A stretch of DNA of 64,000 bases from UMGS1498 sp900552335 (lineage in GTDB: Bacteria > Bacillota_I > Bacilli_A > RF39 > UBA660). The position numbers and the translations under genes were made by a program. Of this stretch, positions 17,589 through 26,146 are shown piece after piece; position 1 is the first letter of the stretch; each line of letters opens with the position of its first letter. The notes below the pieces were generated by a model. It did not search any database. It was not told the DNA's origin and saw nothing but the letters and a program-made list of their open reading frames with translations. The stretch covers positions 113,036 to 177,035 of the forward strand of contig CABSFU010000001.1 in assembly GCA_902477075.1 (NCBI GenBank). Direction: 5' to 3'.

Positions 17589-18509
17589 ATGAAAAGAAAA
17601 GGATTTACGCTTATTGAATTACTAGCTGTAATTGTAATATTATCAGTAATTACATTAATTACAGTACCAATGATAACCAGTGTAATAGAAGAAAGTAAAA
17701 AGAAAGCACTTGTATTTAGTGTACAAGGATTAATAGAATCCGCTAATTTATACGCTATCGAAAATGAAGGAGTGCATGAATTTTTATTTGATAAAGAACA
17801 TCAAGGAAGTACCATAAAAGGAGAAAGTTTAGATTATAAAGGAAAAATAGAAGGAGAAGGGAAACTCTATATAGATAAAGAAGGAAATACGAGTATTTGT
17901 ATTTCGAATGATACCTATTATGTATATAAAAACTATAATAGTGAAATTATCATAGGAGAAAGAAGCAAAGATAATTGTAATATTGAATATGATGCTTTAA
18001 CGAATAAATATGTAGCCTTTTTAGAAAGTACAGGAAGCGGAAGTAATGTATACTCCAAAGATGAAGTCAATAACTTAGTAGATAGTTTAGATACTAAAAT
18101 AACAAATAATACTAGTGAAATAACAAATCTAAAAAGTAATATCGAAGAGTTACAAAATAACTTAAATAATCTATCTAGCGTTGTTAATAATAATAAAGAA
18201 AAAATAGATAGTTTAAATAGCAAGTTAGTTAATGTAATCGTTAAAAATATATATAAAGAAACAAAATCATATTCAATAGTTAAAGGTGTAAATGTGGTGG
18301 TATTTGATATTCCACAAATTGATGGGTATAAACCCATTATGTATGTAGCTAATGCTCATGCATGGTATCCTAACATAAGGCCATACGGTAATGAAAGCTC
18401 TCTAATATATGATAATGCAAGTAACATTGGTGTTTATTATTACTTTGATGCAGATTTTACACTTGATGGTGGTAATTTTAGTTGTACAGTATTATATATT
18501 ACTGTTTAA
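17589..18509 (+). CDS. type IV prepilin-like protein with coiled-coil stalk and fibre-like tip (copy 1)
   Basis: The 306 residues start with a class III prepilin signal: MKRKGFTLIELLAVIVILSV, cleavage expected between Gly5 and Phe6, with the conserved Glu at mature position 5. A globular region follows (about 35-145), then VYSKDEVNNLV and a heptad-rich stalk with repeated ITNNTSEI/SNIEELQNNLNNL segments (about 155-215). The C-terminal tip of about 90 residues is rich in Tyr, Asn and Gly, like phage tail-fibre heads. No pilus assembly genes are in the window. It is likely a surface adhesin. AGGAGGAGG gives a very strong ribosome-binding site. Confidence 0.75.
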   Translation: MKRKGFTLIELLAVIVILSVITLITVPMITSVIEESKKKALVFSVQGLIESANLYAIENEGVHEFLFDKEHQGSTIKGESLDYKGKIEGEGKLYIDKEGNTSICISNDTYYVYKNYNSEIIIGERSKDNCNIEYDALTNKYVAFLESTGSGSNVYSKDEVNNLVDSLDTKITNNTSEITNLKSNIEELQNNLNNLSSVVNNNKEKIDSLNSKLVNVIVKNIYKETKSYSIVKGVNVVVFDIPQIDGYKPIMYVANAHAWYPNIRPYGNESSLIYDNASNIGVYYYFDADFTLDGGNFSCTVLYITV

Positions 18510-18521
18510 TGTATATTTTGC

Positions 18522-18565
18522 AATGATAATGTAAGAGAACATTTTATATACATTATCATTTTTTA
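18522..18565 (+). terminator. terminator after pilin-like copy 1
   Basis: A perfect 12-bp stem AATGATAATGTA / TACATTATCATT followed by T-run. Confidence 0.8.
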
Positions 18566-18720
18566 TTGAAAAGATATCCATAATTTTTTTATCGTCAAAT
18601 TTATCTTTATTTATCATTTTATTTTTCCTTTTACTATTTTATTAAAATAAAAAAATAAGGTTTATTAAGCTTAAAAATTTTTAAATAATAAGCAACCTTA
18701 TGTATATATTGTGTAGTATT
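18566..18720. other. intergenic, no gene seen
   Basis: AT-rich spacer between the pilin-like gene and the convergent FemX-like gene. A short TTATTAAGCTTAAAAA / AATAAGGTT region near the end could be the terminator of the minus-strand gene, but I did not find a clean stem. Confidence 0.4.
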
Positions 18721-19971
18721 TTACTTTATTTTTCTATAGATAGGTAGTAGTTTTTTATAAGAAAAATATAAAAATTTATGAATTACTAAATCAAATTCTC
18801 CAATAAATTCAGTATATTCTCCTCCAAATCTTTTTTTGAATGAGTGGATTCCAAAAATAGGATTGGATTTATCTGGATTTGCTATTCCACTTGTACCAAA
18901 GAAATCTACTATTTTGTAACCTTCTTCATGTGCATCCTTAATAATTTGATAATATAGTAAATAATTAGAATTTAGCTCTCTTAAAATATTGCTATTGCCT
19001 CCATGAATGGTCCATACTTTATCTCCATATTTTACAGTAATAATAGATGAAAGTATAATATGTTCTTTTTCAATAGTATGAATGAAATCAATTTCTTTTT
19101 TTGTTTTATCAATTTTGTTAATCAAATCTTTTTTAATATTTTCTTGTTTTTCTTTATTTTTATATTTAGGATCATCTAAATTTTTAAGTTCTAATTCTAA
19201 ATATTCCAAATTTTTTTCATAAGTAATAATTAAATCATGAATGTCAACTTCTACAATATATAGATCACTCATATTTTGTTTATTTAAAATGGCATAAAAA
19301 TTTTTATAATATTCCATTGGTGTTAAATGTAGGTGTTCTCTAACGGCTGTATCTTTCATTGTTTCATAAAATTTAGGAATATCTTCTATAGAACCTTTAT
19401 ACATATTTAAATGATATTGATTTCCTTTATTTAAAATTTTCCTAGTAGTTGGATGAATATTTTTATAGATATCATCTAAGCTTTTATTAATATCTAATCT
19501 GAAAGTAAATCTAGGTTGCTCATTTACAAATTCTGTATTAAATCCTTTATGCTTATAACCTAGCATTTCTAAATAATCTACTACTTTTTCATGAGAATTT
19601 CCTAGTACATTTCCATCTTGATCCAAATCATGTAACTTTACATCAGGATCAATTTTTACAAACAAAGCTTTATTTTTTTTAGCAAACTTTTTAATATAAT
19701 TAGTAAATGTATTTAGTAATTTGTAATTACTATAATCCATTATATATCCTCTAGGGCAATAGAAATAGCAGTAATTTCCAATTAATTTTTTTTTGAGTAA
19801 TAATGCAGTAGCAACTAATTTATCATTTTCCTTTAATCCAACGTAATAAGGAGTAAAGTTTTTATATTTCATAATTTCACCAAAATAATGACTTTGCATG
19901 AAATGGGATTTATTGCTATTTAAAACGAAATCTTCATACTCATTTATATCTATGTCTGTTATAAATTTCAT
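18721..19971 (-). CDS. FemAB/FemX-family peptidoglycan aminoacyltransferase
   Basis: The 416-residue protein has two GNAT-like halves (N-terminal FMQSHYFGEIMKYK..., C-terminal IVDFFGTSGIANP and GIHSFKKRFGGEYTEFIGEFDLV) and a charged antiparallel coiled coil of about 60 residues between them (about 245-300), the hallmark of FemA/FemX enzymes. They transfer amino acids from aminoacyl-tRNA onto lipid II or lipid II-peptide to build the cross-bridge. It is divergently transcribed from a paralogue at 20081. Confidence 0.9.
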   Translation of the reverse strand: MKFITDIDINEYEDFVLNSNKSHFMQSHYFGEIMKYKNFTPYYVGLKENDKLVATALLLKKKLIGNYCYFYCPRGYIMDYSNYKLLNTFTNYIKKFAKKNKALFVKIDPDVKLHDLDQDGNVLGNSHEKVVDYLEMLGYKHKGFNTEFVNEQPRFTFRLDINKSLDDIYKNIHPTTRKILNKGNQYHLNMYKGSIEDIPKFYETMKDTAVREHLHLTPMEYYKNFYAILNKQNMSDLYIVEVDIHDLIITYEKNLEYLELELKNLDDPKYKNKEKQENIKKDLINKIDKTKKEIDFIHTIEKEHIILSSIITVKYGDKVWTIHGGNSNILRELNSNYLLYYQIIKDAHEEGYKIVDFFGTSGIANPDKSNPIFGIHSFKKRFGGEYTEFIGEFDLVIHKFLYFSYKKLLPIYRKIK

Positions 19972-20080
19972 TATGAACCTCTTTTCTATCTTTTTTAAGT
20001 ATATCCTTTATTTAAAGAATAGTCAAATGATTCTCTTTTAAAAAAATGTAATTTATAGTATACTAATTATGGGTGATAAT

Positions 20081-21346
20081 ATGATAGAAAAATTAACGCC
20101 GGAAGAATTTAATGAATTTTCTAAAAACAGTAATCAAGGTACTTTTTTTCAATCTTCTTATTGGGGAGAATTAAAATCTTTTACAGGTTGGACTCACCAT
20201 ATGGTTGGGTTAAAAAAAGATAATAAAGTAGTAGCAGCAACTCTTTTATTAGGAAAAAAAATTCCGTTACTTGGAAAATATATTTATTATGCACCAAGAG
20301 GTTTTTTGATAGATTATCATGATAATGAACTTTTAGAATTGTTTGTTTCTAGTATGAAACAATATATCAAAAAAAATAAAGGAATTTTTATTAAAATTAA
20401 TCCTTATGTAGAGTACCGAAAAAGGGATATTAATGGCGATATTATGAATGATGAAACAAATCAAAGTATTATCGATAAATTGATTGATTTAGGTTTTGTT
20501 CATAATGGTTTTACTATTAATTATGGAATTGATTTAGAACCAAGATGGATTTCTGTTTTAGATTTAAAAGGAAAAACAGAAGAAGACATTTTATCTAATA
20601 TGAGACAATCGACTAGATGGAGAGTGAATAATTCCTATAAACATGGTTTAGAATTAAATGAAATAGATGAATCTAGATTACCTGAATTTAAAAAGTTGAT
20701 GGAACATACAGGGGAAAGAAGAGGGTTTATTGATCGACCTTTATCTTATTATCAAAAAATGTATGAAGCATTTAAAAAAGATGATAATATTAAAATTATG
20801 CTTGTCGATCTTAATATCGAAGATTATTTAACAAACTTAAAAAATCAGAAAAATGAATTAATGCTTAAAATAGCAGAAGTTAAAACAAAAAATATGACAA
20901 CGCGTAATCAAAATTATTTAAATGAGTTACAAACTCAATTGAAATCATTAGATGAAAGAATTGAAATGTTGTACATTTTACTAGAAACAAAGGGTAAAGT
21001 AATTACAGTAGCGGGTGGTTTATTTATGACATTTGGAAAACAAGTAATTTCTTTATTTGGTGCTTCTTATCAGGAGTATATGAAATTTAATGGTCAATAT
21101 TTTTTAAATTTTAAAATGATAAAATATGCTTTAAATAATGGTTTTGAAAAATATAATTTTTACGGAATAACTGGCGAATTTAATGAAGATTCTCCAATGT
21201 TTGGATTATTTGATTTTAAAAGAGGATTTAATGCTGAAGTAGTTGAATTAATAGGAGAATTTACTTTAGTTACTAGAAAACTTAGTTATAAAGTTTATAG
21301 ATTAATGTTGAAAATATATCATAAATTAAAGAAAAGAGGAAAATAA
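20081..21346 (+). CDS. FemAB/FemX-family peptidoglycan aminoacyltransferase (paralogue)
   Basis: I choose ATG 20081, with GGGTGAT just upstream, over the ATG at 20069. The architecture is the same as in the divergent neighbour: FFQSSYWGELKSFTGW near the start, a coiled-coil arm (EDYLTNLKNQKNELMLKI...), and a C-terminal YNFYGITGEFNEDSPMFGLFDFK. The pair probably adds successive residues of the interpeptide bridge. Its stop overlaps the ATG of rpiB by one base, so the two are co-transcribed. Confidence 0.9.
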   Translation: MIEKLTPEEFNEFSKNSNQGTFFQSSYWGELKSFTGWTHHMVGLKKDNKVVAATLLLGKKIPLLGKYIYYAPRGFLIDYHDNELLELFVSSMKQYIKKNKGIFIKINPYVEYRKRDINGDIMNDETNQSIIDKLIDLGFVHNGFTINYGIDLEPRWISVLDLKGKTEEDILSNMRQSTRWRVNNSYKHGLELNEIDESRLPEFKKLMEHTGERRGFIDRPLSYYQKMYEAFKKDDNIKIMLVDLNIEDYLTNLKNQKNELMLKIAEVKTKNMTTRNQNYLNELQTQLKSLDERIEMLYILLETKGKVITVAGGLFMTFGKQVISLFGASYQEYMKFNGQYFLNFKMIKYALNNGFEKYNFYGITGEFNEDSPMFGLFDFKRGFNAEVVELIGEFTLVTRKLSYKVYRLMLKIYHKLKKRGK

Positions 21347-21786
21347 TGATAGGTATTGGTAGTGATCATGCAGGTTATGAATTAAAAGAAAAAATAAAAA
21401 AATATTTAAATGAACTTGATTATCAAGTGATTGATTATGGAACAATGGTTAATACTTCTGTTGATTATCCTGATTATGCTTTTAAAGTGGGAGAAAGTAT
21501 TGCTTCTAAGGGGATTCAACTAGGTATTTTAGTTTGCAAAACAGGTATTGGCATGAGTATAGCTTGTAATAAAGTAAAAGGGGTTAGATGCGCCAAAGTT
21601 GATAACGTAGAAGAAGCTTATTTAACAAGATTTCACAACAATAGTAATGTTTTAGCGATTTCTTCTATGAATCCAAATGCTCTTGAAATTGTTAAGACAT
21701 TTCTAGAAACAAAATTTTCTAATGAGGAAAGACATGTTCGTAGAATTAATAAAATAAGTGAGTACGAGGAAAAGCATGAATATTAA
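21346..21786 (+). CDS. rpiB: ribose-5-phosphate isomerase B / sugar-phosphate isomerase
   Basis: The 146-residue protein begins MIGIGSDHAGYELKEKI and contains GILVCKTGIGMSIACNK, where the Cys acts as catalytic base in RpiB, and ARFHNNSNVLAI as RFHNNSNV. It interconverts ribulose- and ribose-5-phosphate, or another aldo-keto pair such as galactose-6-phosphate. It is coupled to femX upstream and overlaps the small membrane protein downstream. Confidence 0.93.
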   Translation: MIGIGSDHAGYELKEKIKKYLNELDYQVIDYGTMVNTSVDYPDYAFKVGESIASKGIQLGILVCKTGIGMSIACNKVKGVRCAKVDNVEEAYLTRFHNNSNVLAISSMNPNALEIVKTFLETKFSNEERHVRRINKISEYEEKHEY

Positions 21787-21973
21787 AGTTATTTTGTATT
21801 GCCTTGTTGTTCCATTATCAATATGGTCCATTAGCAGTATTAATTTTAATAATGTTTTTAAAAAGAATAGCTACTATTCTTCTCGTTTTTTATATTTGTT
21901 TTTATCTTTAGGGTTATCATATTTAGTGGTAAACTTCTTCTATGATTTTTTTGTTAATTTTAAATTTATTTGA
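21776..21973 (+). CDS. DUF1146-type small membrane protein
   Basis: ATG 21776 follows GAGGAAAAGC. The 65-residue product has two membrane helices (VILYCLVVPLSIWSISSINF and LYLFLSLGLSYLVVNFFYDF) with a basic loop (NVFKKNSYYSSR) between them, as in the YwzB/DUF1146 family found in Firmicutes near ATP synthase or cell-wall genes. Function unknown. Confidence 0.65.
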   Translation: MNIKVILYCLVVPLSIWSISSINFNNVFKKNSYYSSRFLYLFLSLGLSYLVVNFFYDFFVNFKFI

Positions 21974-22023
21974 AAATAAATTGAATGTTAATGAAAATTT
22001 TGATAAGATAGATGTGTAAATAA

Positions 22024-22130
22024 AAATAGTAATATAGTTTGTAGATAGTGAATTTTTGTTGTTTGCTATATGTAAATGGGGGGTATTTTAAATACCTCTT
22101 TTTTTGTTGCTATAAAATAGGAAGGAAGAT
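22024..22130 (+). promoter_or_regulatory. structured attenuator-like leader of the second pilin-like gene
   Basis: The leader shares AATAGTAATATAGTTTG, TTTGC-ATATGTAAA, a G-run, the hairpin GGTATTT-T-AAATACC (22082-22096) and a T-run (22099-22105), followed by GTTGCTATAAAA, with the leader at 17478. The terminator stem is stronger here than in copy 1. Conservation of the leader across two loci implies function rather than chance. Regulation by premature termination is inferred. Confidence 0.55.
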
Positions 22131-22133
22131 TGT

Positions 22134-23102
22134 ATGAAAGAAAAAGGATTTACGCTTATTGAATTATTAGCTGTAATAGTAATATTATCAGTGGTTACCT
22201 TAATCACAATACCCATGATAACAAATGTAATCGAAGAAAGTAAAAAGAAAGCACTAGCGTCTAGTGTAGAGGGATTAGTAGAATCTGCCAATTTGTATGC
22301 GATAGAAAATGATGGAGTCTATGAATTCTTGTTTGATAAGGAACATCAAGGAAGTACAAAAAAAGGAGAAAGTCTAGATTATAGAGGAACCATAGATGGA
22401 GAAGGAAAACTCTATTTAGATAGAGAAGGAAATGTCAGTGTTTGTATATCAAATGATGCCTATTATGTATACAAAAACTATAATAGCGGAATTATTGTAG
22501 GAGAAAGAAAAGCTGGAAATTGTATCATAGGATTTGATGCTTTAACAAATAAATATGTAGCAATGTTAGATAATGGAACAGGGAATGTTAGTAATGTATA
22601 TTCCAAAGATGAAGTAAATAACCTAGTAAATGAAAAAGCAACAGAATTAAATAATAAAATAACAAACAATACAAATGAAATAACAAGTATCAAAAGTAAT
22701 ATAGAAGAGTTACAAAATAATTTAAATAACTATGCTTTACAAAGTGAATTAGAAAAAACAAATAGTAACTTAAATAATTTATCTGGTATAGCAAGTAGTA
22801 ATCAATCGAATATAACAACAATTCAAAGTCAACTATCTAGCATGAATACTAATTTAATGTCAAAAATTAAATATGTACAGGTTGTCGCTCAAAGCAACGG
22901 ATCTATAACATACACTTTACCATCTAATGGGTATGTAGCAATATCAAATCGTCCCAAAATTGACGGAACATTCTTATTTGCTTTAATATGGACATGGTCT
23001 TCAGCAAGTGGTGCATTCAATCTTTCTGCAGATGGGGCTTATATATATGGAACTCCAGGAGCAACCATAGATAATGTTAGCATAAGATATTATTATTACT
23101 AG
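22134..23102 (+). CDS. type IV prepilin-like protein with coiled-coil stalk and fibre-like tip (copy 2)
   Basis: Paralogue of the gene at 17589. It has the same prepilin signal (MKEKGFTLIELLAVIVILSV), nearly the same globular part (residues about 35-145, e.g. FLFDKEHQGS and GESLDYRG), and the same VYSKDEVNNLV hinge. The stalk is longer (NNTNEITSIKSNIEELQNNL, then YALQSELEKTNSNLNNL), and the C-terminal tip is unrelated (ending SIRYYYY). Conserved base plus divergent tip suggests exchange of the adhesive head, as in phage fibres. No nearby pilus secretion genes. Confidence 0.75.
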   Translation: MKEKGFTLIELLAVIVILSVVTLITIPMITNVIEESKKKALASSVEGLVESANLYAIENDGVYEFLFDKEHQGSTKKGESLDYRGTIDGEGKLYLDREGNVSVCISNDAYYVYKNYNSGIIVGERKAGNCIIGFDALTNKYVAMLDNGTGNVSNVYSKDEVNNLVNEKATELNNKITNNTNEITSIKSNIEELQNNLNNYALQSELEKTNSNLNNLSGIASSNQSNITTIQSQLSSMNTNLMSKIKYVQVVAQSNGSITYTLPSNGYVAISNRPKIDGTFLFALIWTWSSASGAFNLSADGAYIYGTPGATIDNVSIRYYYY

Positions 23103-23158
23103 AATTAATAATTTTTAATAATTAAAATTGTTATAAAATGAATGATGATAAGAAAAAG

Positions 23159-23182
23159 GAATATAAAAATATTCTTTTTTTT
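23159..23182 (+). terminator. terminator after pilin-like copy 2
   Basis: Stem GAATAT-AAAA-ATATTC followed by eight T. Confidence 0.8.
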
Positions 23183-23216
23183 GACAAATATTTTAAAAAT
23201 AAATGATTACAATATA
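23183..23216 (+). promoter_or_regulatory. possible sigma-E-type promoter of spoIID
   Basis: AAATATT around 23186-23192 and ATTACAAT (23206-23213), about 13 bases apart, resemble the sigma-E elements (-35 with ATATT, -10 CATACANT). The TTGACA nearby has no well-spaced -10. Weak, but it fits the mother-cell gene downstream. Confidence 0.3.
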
Positions 23217-23230
23217 ATTGGGATGATTAT

Positions 23231-24148
23231 ATGAAAAAGATATTATTTATAGTGAGTATAATTTTATTTATTCCTTATGTTGTAGTAACTTTATTTATTA
23301 AAGAAGATACCACACATATGAAATTTATTTTTGAAGAAGATCAAAAGGTAAGAATCAAACAAACAGAATCAGATTATGTTATAGAAATTCCGTTGGAGGA
23401 ATATGTAATGGGTGTGTTAGCTGGTGAGATGCCTATTTCATTTGAAGAAGAAGCATTAAAAGCCCAAGCAGTAGCCGCTCGTAGTTATGTATTAAAAAAA
23501 ATTGAACAAAATCATAAAAAAGATTACGATGTAGTAGATACTGTTATGAATCAAGTTTACTTAGATGAAGAATCGTTAAAAAATAAATGGAAAGATACTT
23601 ATGATGAAAAAATGAGTAAAATAAAAAAAGTGGTTGCTGATACAAAAGGGGAATATCTAACCTATAATGGTGATGTAATAGAAGCTTTCTTTTTTTCAAC
23701 TAGTACCGGATATACAGAAAACTGTGAAGAAGTGTTTGTAGAGGCTTTGCCTTATCTAAGAAGTGTCGAGTCTCACTATGATGAAATTTCCCCAGTATAT
23801 GAAACGACCAAAAAATTGTCGTTACAAGAATTTTATCAAAAACTAAATTTGGATTATTCTAATCAAGTGAACATTGAAATTATAAAAACGACTTCAACTG
23901 GAAGAATAAAACAACTCAAAATCAATGAACATGAATTTACAGGAAATGAAATTGCAAATAAACTACAATTACGATCTACTTATTTCGAAATTAATCAACA
24001 AGATGATGAAATAATCATTCACAACAAAGGATATGGTCATGGTGTTGGAATGAGTCAATATGGTGCGAATGGAATGGCTAAAGAAGGATACACTTATGAT
24101 GAAATTTTAAAACATTATTATACAAATGTAGAAATTTCAAAAATTTAA
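23231..24148 (+). CDS. spoIID: stage II sporulation protein D
   Basis: The 305 residues begin with a membrane anchor (ILFIVSIILFIPYVVVTLFI). The SpoIID/LytB domain follows, with EYVMGVLAGEMP, ALKAQAVAARSY, ETTKKLSL and the C-terminal GYGHGVGMSQYGANGMA. SpoIID is a lytic transglycosylase acting on the septal wall during engulfment, with SpoIIM and SpoIIP. It is followed by the spoIIQ-like gene, spoIIID and mbl, an order typical of Bacilli. Confidence 0.93.
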   Translation: MKKILFIVSIILFIPYVVVTLFIKEDTTHMKFIFEEDQKVRIKQTESDYVIEIPLEEYVMGVLAGEMPISFEEEALKAQAVAARSYVLKKIEQNHKKDYDVVDTVMNQVYLDEESLKNKWKDTYDEKMSKIKKVVADTKGEYLTYNGDVIEAFFFSTSTGYTENCEEVFVEALPYLRSVESHYDEISPVYETTKKLSLQEFYQKLNLDYSNQVNIEIIKTTSTGRIKQLKINEHEFTGNEIANKLQLRSTYFEINQQDDEIIIHNKGYGHGVGMSQYGANGMAKEGYTYDEILKHYYTNVEISKI

Positions 24149-24202
24149 AAAAAATAGTATATTACCATTAATTTTGTTCAAACTTTAAATGAGGTGAACA
24201 AA

Positions 24203-24829
24203 ATGGAAAGAAGATTAAAAAAAAGTGTTTTATATAGTGTAGCAGCTATAGTATTTCTATTCATGATTGGTATGATTTACTGGATAGAAAGTTCGATTCT
24301 AAAAAATAGTAGAAAAGAGGAAGATATTGTTTATGTTACAAAAACAATATTAGATGATGTAGTACCTGTAGTAGGAGATAGTTCTAAAATTATCAAACCA
24401 TATGTAAATGAAGAGGTTCAAGTATATAAAAGTTTTTATTCAAAAGATGGAAAAGAAGAAGATCAAAAAAATGCTATTGTAGAATATAATGGTACTTATT
24501 TACAAAGTAGTGGAATTTGTTATAGTGCAAATCAAAAGTTTGATGTAGTAGCAATTATGGATGGAACTGTTATTGATGTAAAAGAAGATGAATTATTAGG
24601 AAAAATCATTGAAATTAGACATAGTAATGACATGATTAGCAGTTATCAAGGACTTAGTGAAGTGAGTGTAGAAAAAGATATGAATGTTAAAAGTGGCGAT
24701 ATGATTGGAGTAAGTGGAACTTCTAATTTATTTCAAGGCGCAGAAAGTTATTTATATTTTGAACTTGCTGTAGGTGGTAAACTAGTAAATCCAATGGATT
24801 ATTATGATAAAACATTAGGTGAAATCTAG
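24203..24829 (+). CDS. spoIIQ: SpoIIQ-like LytM-domain protein
   Basis: ATG 24203 follows GAGGTG; the GTG at 24194 is within that site. The 208-residue product has one N-terminal membrane helix and a LytM/M23 domain. The usual metal ligands are lost: no HxxxD at the first site (SANQKFDV) and Tyr instead of His in the LHFEL-type end (YLYFELAVGG). A non-catalytic M23 fold is known for SpoIIQ of Bacillus, which bridges to SpoIIIAH across the intermembrane space. The name is inferred from domain and position after spoIID. Confidence 0.75.
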   Translation: MERRLKKSVLYSVAAIVFLFMIGMIYWIESSILKNSRKEEDIVYVTKTILDDVVPVVGDSSKIIKPYVNEEVQVYKSFYSKDGKEEDQKNAIVEYNGTYLQSSGICYSANQKFDVVAIMDGTVIDVKEDELLGKIIEIRHSNDMISSYQGLSEVSVEKDMNVKSGDMIGVSGTSNLFQGAESYLYFELAVGGKLVNPMDYYDKTLGEI

Positions 24830-24876
24830 AATAAAAAATGAAATACATTTATATAATAAATTAGGGGTTGGTCTAG

Positions 24877-25122
24877 TTGAATTATATAAATGCAAGAGTA
24901 TTACAAGAGGCTAATTACATTACGAGTACAGGTCATACAATTCGTGAATTAGCGTCTATTTTTCATGTATCTAAAAGTACAGTACATAAAGATTTACATG
25001 AGAGATTATTGGATATAGATAAAGAAAAATATAAAGAAGTAGAGGATATTTTAAAATATCATACTAATATTAGACATATTAGGGGAGGAGAATCTACTAG
25101 AAAAAAGTATTTAAAAGGTTAG
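24877..25122 (+). CDS. spoIIID: stage III sporulation transcriptional regulator SpoIIID
   Basis: The start is TTG 24877; this places the N-terminus (MNYINARVLQEANYI) as in known SpoIIID. HTH: TIRELASIFHVSKSTVHKDL; C-terminal basic part RHIRGGESTRKKYLKG. SpoIIID is a mother-cell regulator acting with sigma-E, then sigma-K, and controls coat genes among others. It is 10 bases upstream of mbl, as in Bacillus. Confidence 0.96.
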   Translation: MNYINARVLQEANYITSTGHTIRELASIFHVSKSTVHKDLHERLLDIDKEKYKEVEDILKYHTNIRHIRGGESTRKKYLKG

Positions 25123-25132
25123 GAATGATAAA

Positions 25133-26122
25133 GTGTTTTCGAAAGATATAGGAATTGATTTAGGAACAGCAAATGTGTTAATTTATGTAAAAGGAGAAGG
25201 AATTGTTTTAAATGAACCTAGTGTAGTAGCCTTAGATTCTACAGATGGAAGGGTACTCGCTGTAGGCCATGAAGCAAGAGAAATGTTGGGTAGAACACCA
25301 GGAAAAGTAAATGCCATTAGGCCTATGAAAGATGGTGTCATAGCTGATTTTGATGCAACTGGCTTAATGCTAGATTATTTTATAAAAAAAGTAAATGGAA
25401 AAGGTTTTGTTAGCAAACCTCGCATTTTAATTTGTTGCCCATCTAATATTACACAAGTTGAAAAAAATGCGATTAAAGAAGCTGCTGAAAGAACAGGCGC
25501 AAAAAAAGTTTTTTTGGAAGAAGAACCAAAAGTAGCTGCAGTTGGTGCTGGATTAGATATTTCAGAGCCAATTGGGAATATGGTGATTGATATTGGTGGT
25601 GGAACTACTGATATTGCAGTTTTATCTTTGGGAGATATTGTAACGAGTGCCTCTATTAAGGTAGCAGGCAATACATTTGATAGTGATATAACAAAGTTTA
25701 TAAAAGAAAAATATAAATTATTGATTGGAGATCGTACTTCTGAAGATATTAAATTTAAGATAGGTAGAGTTTTTCCACAGGAAAAAAATGAAAAAATGAG
25801 TGTAAAAGGTAGAGATTTAGTAACTGGTCTTCCTCATACAATCACTATTTGTAGTGAAGAAATAGAAGAAGCGTTAAAAGAAAGTGCTTACATTATTGTA
25901 CATACAGCAAAATCTGTTTTGGAACAAACTCCTCCAGAGTTATCAGCAGATATTATGAATAAAGGTATTATTGTGACAGGTGGAGGAGCTTTGATTAAGG
26001 GAATGGACAAGTTACTTGCTCATGAGTTAAAAGTTCCCGTTACGGTAGCAGAAAGTCCACTTACATGTGTTGCCTTAGGAACAGGAGTACTTTTGGATCA
26101 CATTCATTTAATTGATAAGTAA
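25133..26122 (+). CDS. mbl: MreB-family rod-shape protein, Mbl type
   Basis: GTG start with AGGAATG upstream. The 329 residues carry the actin-like fold: GIDLGTANVLIYVKGEGIVLNEPSVVA (phosphate 1, quoted in part: IDLGTANVLIYVKGEG), MVIDIGGGTTDIAVLS (phosphate 2) and GIIVTGGGALIKGM (adenosine). It organises the elongation machinery at the membrane. The position after spoIIID is the mbl position in Bacilli; the sequence alone would also fit mreB. Confidence 0.93.
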   Translation: MFSKDIGIDLGTANVLIYVKGEGIVLNEPSVVALDSTDGRVLAVGHEAREMLGRTPGKVNAIRPMKDGVIADFDATGLMLDYFIKKVNGKGFVSKPRILICCPSNITQVEKNAIKEAAERTGAKKVFLEEEPKVAAVGAGLDISEPIGNMVIDIGGGTTDIAVLSLGDIVTSASIKVAGNTFDSDITKFIKEKYKLLIGDRTSEDIKFKIGRVFPQEKNEKMSVKGRDLVTGLPHTITICSEEIEEALKESAYIIVHTAKSVLEQTPPELSADIMNKGIIVTGGGALIKGMDKLLAHELKVPVTVAESPLTCVALGTGVLLDHIHLIDK

Positions 26123-26146
26123 ATATCGTAGGATATTTATTTTTTT
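26121..26146. terminator. bidirectional terminator between mbl and the HD-GYP gene
   Basis: Stem AAATATC-GTAG-GATATTT with T-run; the two genes converge here. Confidence 0.7.

Noticed and set aside
17589..23102. Pilin-like pair as a second DGR target
   Set aside because: No template repeat or RT near them, and the tips differ over their whole length rather than at adenines.
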